Notes under the pieces: model-generated
Database searches by the model: none
The model's input: only the letters and a program-made list of their open reading frames with translations
What the model was told of the DNA's origin: nothing
Shown here: one piece after another, positions 4,896-5,714 of the stretch
How positions within the stretch are numbered: the stretch's first letter is position 1
How the letters are laid out: each line of letters opens with the position of its first letter
Translations under genes and position numbers: made by a program
Origin: Eggerthellales bacterium UBA948
GTDB lineage: Bacteria > Actinomycetota > Coriobacteriia > Coriobacteriales > UBA8131
Direction: 5' to 3'
NCBI GenBank assembly: GCA_002293265.1
Contig: DBCW01000071.1
Span: 1 to 5,714, forward strand
DNA: 5,714 nucleotides

Positions 4896-5714
4896 CTAAA
4901 ACACAACCAATTGATCGCGGTGTATTACTGCTGTACCGGCCAAATGCCCAAGAATTTTGTTACCACCAATCTGTGCGGTTCTCATTCCTGCCGCCAAAGA
5001 CAACTCATCCGAAGTGTAGTTACTAATACCTCTTCCGATGAGAAAATTATCCATGCTGCGAATGTCAACAACTTGACCGGCATCAAACATACCATCAACT
5101 CGCTTTACACCAACCGCCAACAACGAACTTCCGTTTTCCTGCAAGGCTTTTGCAGCCCCATCATCAACAAAAATTGTACCTTTAACAGAGCCACTTAATG
5201 CCAGCCACAATTTGCGTGCACCTGCTTGTCGCCTGCCGTCACTATTAACAAATCTGGTACCAATTTGTTTTCCTGATGTTGTATCAACAATTACATGCGG
5301 AGTATGTCCTTCGCAGATTACCATTGGAATCGATGCGGCCATCAACATCCTTGCAGCCTCTATCCTGGTCACCATTCCACCGCTGCCTCTATTGCTTCCG
5401 GCAGCTCCCGCAGATGAAACTATCTCTTCTGTAAATGACCCAATGCTTTCTAAGAGTTTAGCATCCTCATCTATCCTGGGATCAGCAGTATATAGCCCCT
5501 CAATATCGCTGAGTAGTATCACTAAATCTGCTTTGATAAGAATTGCTACCTGAGCAGCAAGTGTATCATTATCACCAAACCTGATCTCATCTACGGCCAC
5601 GGTATCGTTTTCGTTGATAAGAGGTAATACGCCTAATTCGAGCAGTTGTTCGATGGTGTTTCGCGCATATAGATAAGTTGTACGGTTCTCAATCTCAAAG
5701 CGCGTTAAAAGGAT
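4896..5714 (-). CDS. proB: Glutamate 5-kinase ProB (5' end beyond the window, partial)
   Basis: The C-terminal 272 residues of ProB, which phosphorylates glutamate to gamma-glutamyl phosphate, the committed and usually proline-inhibited step of proline synthesis. The frame stays open to the right edge; about 100 N-terminal residues of a typical 370 are missing. The kinase part shows YLYARNTIEQLLELG, the PLINENDTVAVDEIRFGDND substrate motif, VILLSDIEGLYTADP, and GSGGMVTRIEAARM near the end of the amino-acid-kinase fold. From GARKLWLA onward the last ~105 residues are a PUA domain, as in the long (Escherichia coli-type) form. A GTG at 5600 is an internal valine, not the start. proA follows after 58 bp without a visible terminator. 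obgE is commonly found upstream of proB in this arrangement but lies outside the window if present. Confidence 0.96.
   Translation of the reverse strand: MLLTRFEIENRTTYLYARNTIEQLLELGVLPLINENDTVAVDEIRFGDNDTLAAQVAILIKADLVILLSDIEGLYTADPRIDEDAKLLESIGSFTEEIVSSAGAAGSNRGSGGMVTRIEAARMLMAASIPMVICEGHTPHVIVDTTSGKQIGTRFVNSDGRRQAGARKLWLALSGSVKGTIFVDDGAAKALQENGSSLLAVGVKRVDGMFDAGQVVDIRSMDNFLIGRGISNYTSDELSLAAGMRTAQIGGNKILGHLAGTAVIHRDQLVVF

Noticed and set aside
5212..5553. Plus-strand open frame of 113 codons within proB
   Set aside because: It is a shadow of the proB reading frame on the other strand, with no sign of independent coding.

Overview
The window looks like a chromosomal segment of an anaerobic, probably Gram-positive bacterium of moderate-to-low GC. 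The evidence is a proB-proA-nadD-yqeK-rsfS gene order like that of Clostridia and some Coriobacteriia/Actinobacteriota, strong AGGAGG-type ribosome binding sites, a Crp/Fnr regulator of the type common in those groups, and secreted cohesin- and dockerin-type proteins. The sequence alone does not fix the phylum. No RNA gene, insertion sequence, CRISPR array or clear intrinsic terminator was seen.

Layout. (1) Positions 1-845, minus strand: a two-gene accessory locus. The first gene encodes a small secreted protein whose C-terminus is a complete two-repeat dockerin (405-845). After 41 bp comes a secreted protein that opens with a cohesin-like domain and runs off the left edge (1-363). (2) Positions 846-1133: an AT-rich divergent intergenic region with a good plus-strand promoter and several short dyads. 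(3) Positions 1134-1817, plus strand: a Crp/Fnr-family regulator. It converges on, and overlaps by 15 bp, the housekeeping operon. (4) Positions 1803-5714, minus strand: a tightly packed operon read proB (5' end off the right edge), proA, nadD, yqeK, rsfS. Three of its junctions overlap (proA/nadD 4 nt, nadD/yqeK 1 nt, yqeK/rsfS 14 nt).

Function. ProB and ProA carry out the first two steps of proline synthesis from glutamate. NadD makes the dinucleotide in NAD synthesis, YqeK is an HD-domain Ap4A hydrolase, and RsfS is a ribosome silencing factor. This part is ordinary. The part worth attention is the left third: a dockerin gene and a cohesin gene in tandem with no catalytic module visible, sharing leader and N-terminal sequence similarity, and divergent from a Crp/Fnr regulator. 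A reasonable inference is a small, non-cellulosomal cohesin-dockerin surface complex under control of the neighbouring regulator. Neither the binding nor the regulation is shown by sequence alone.
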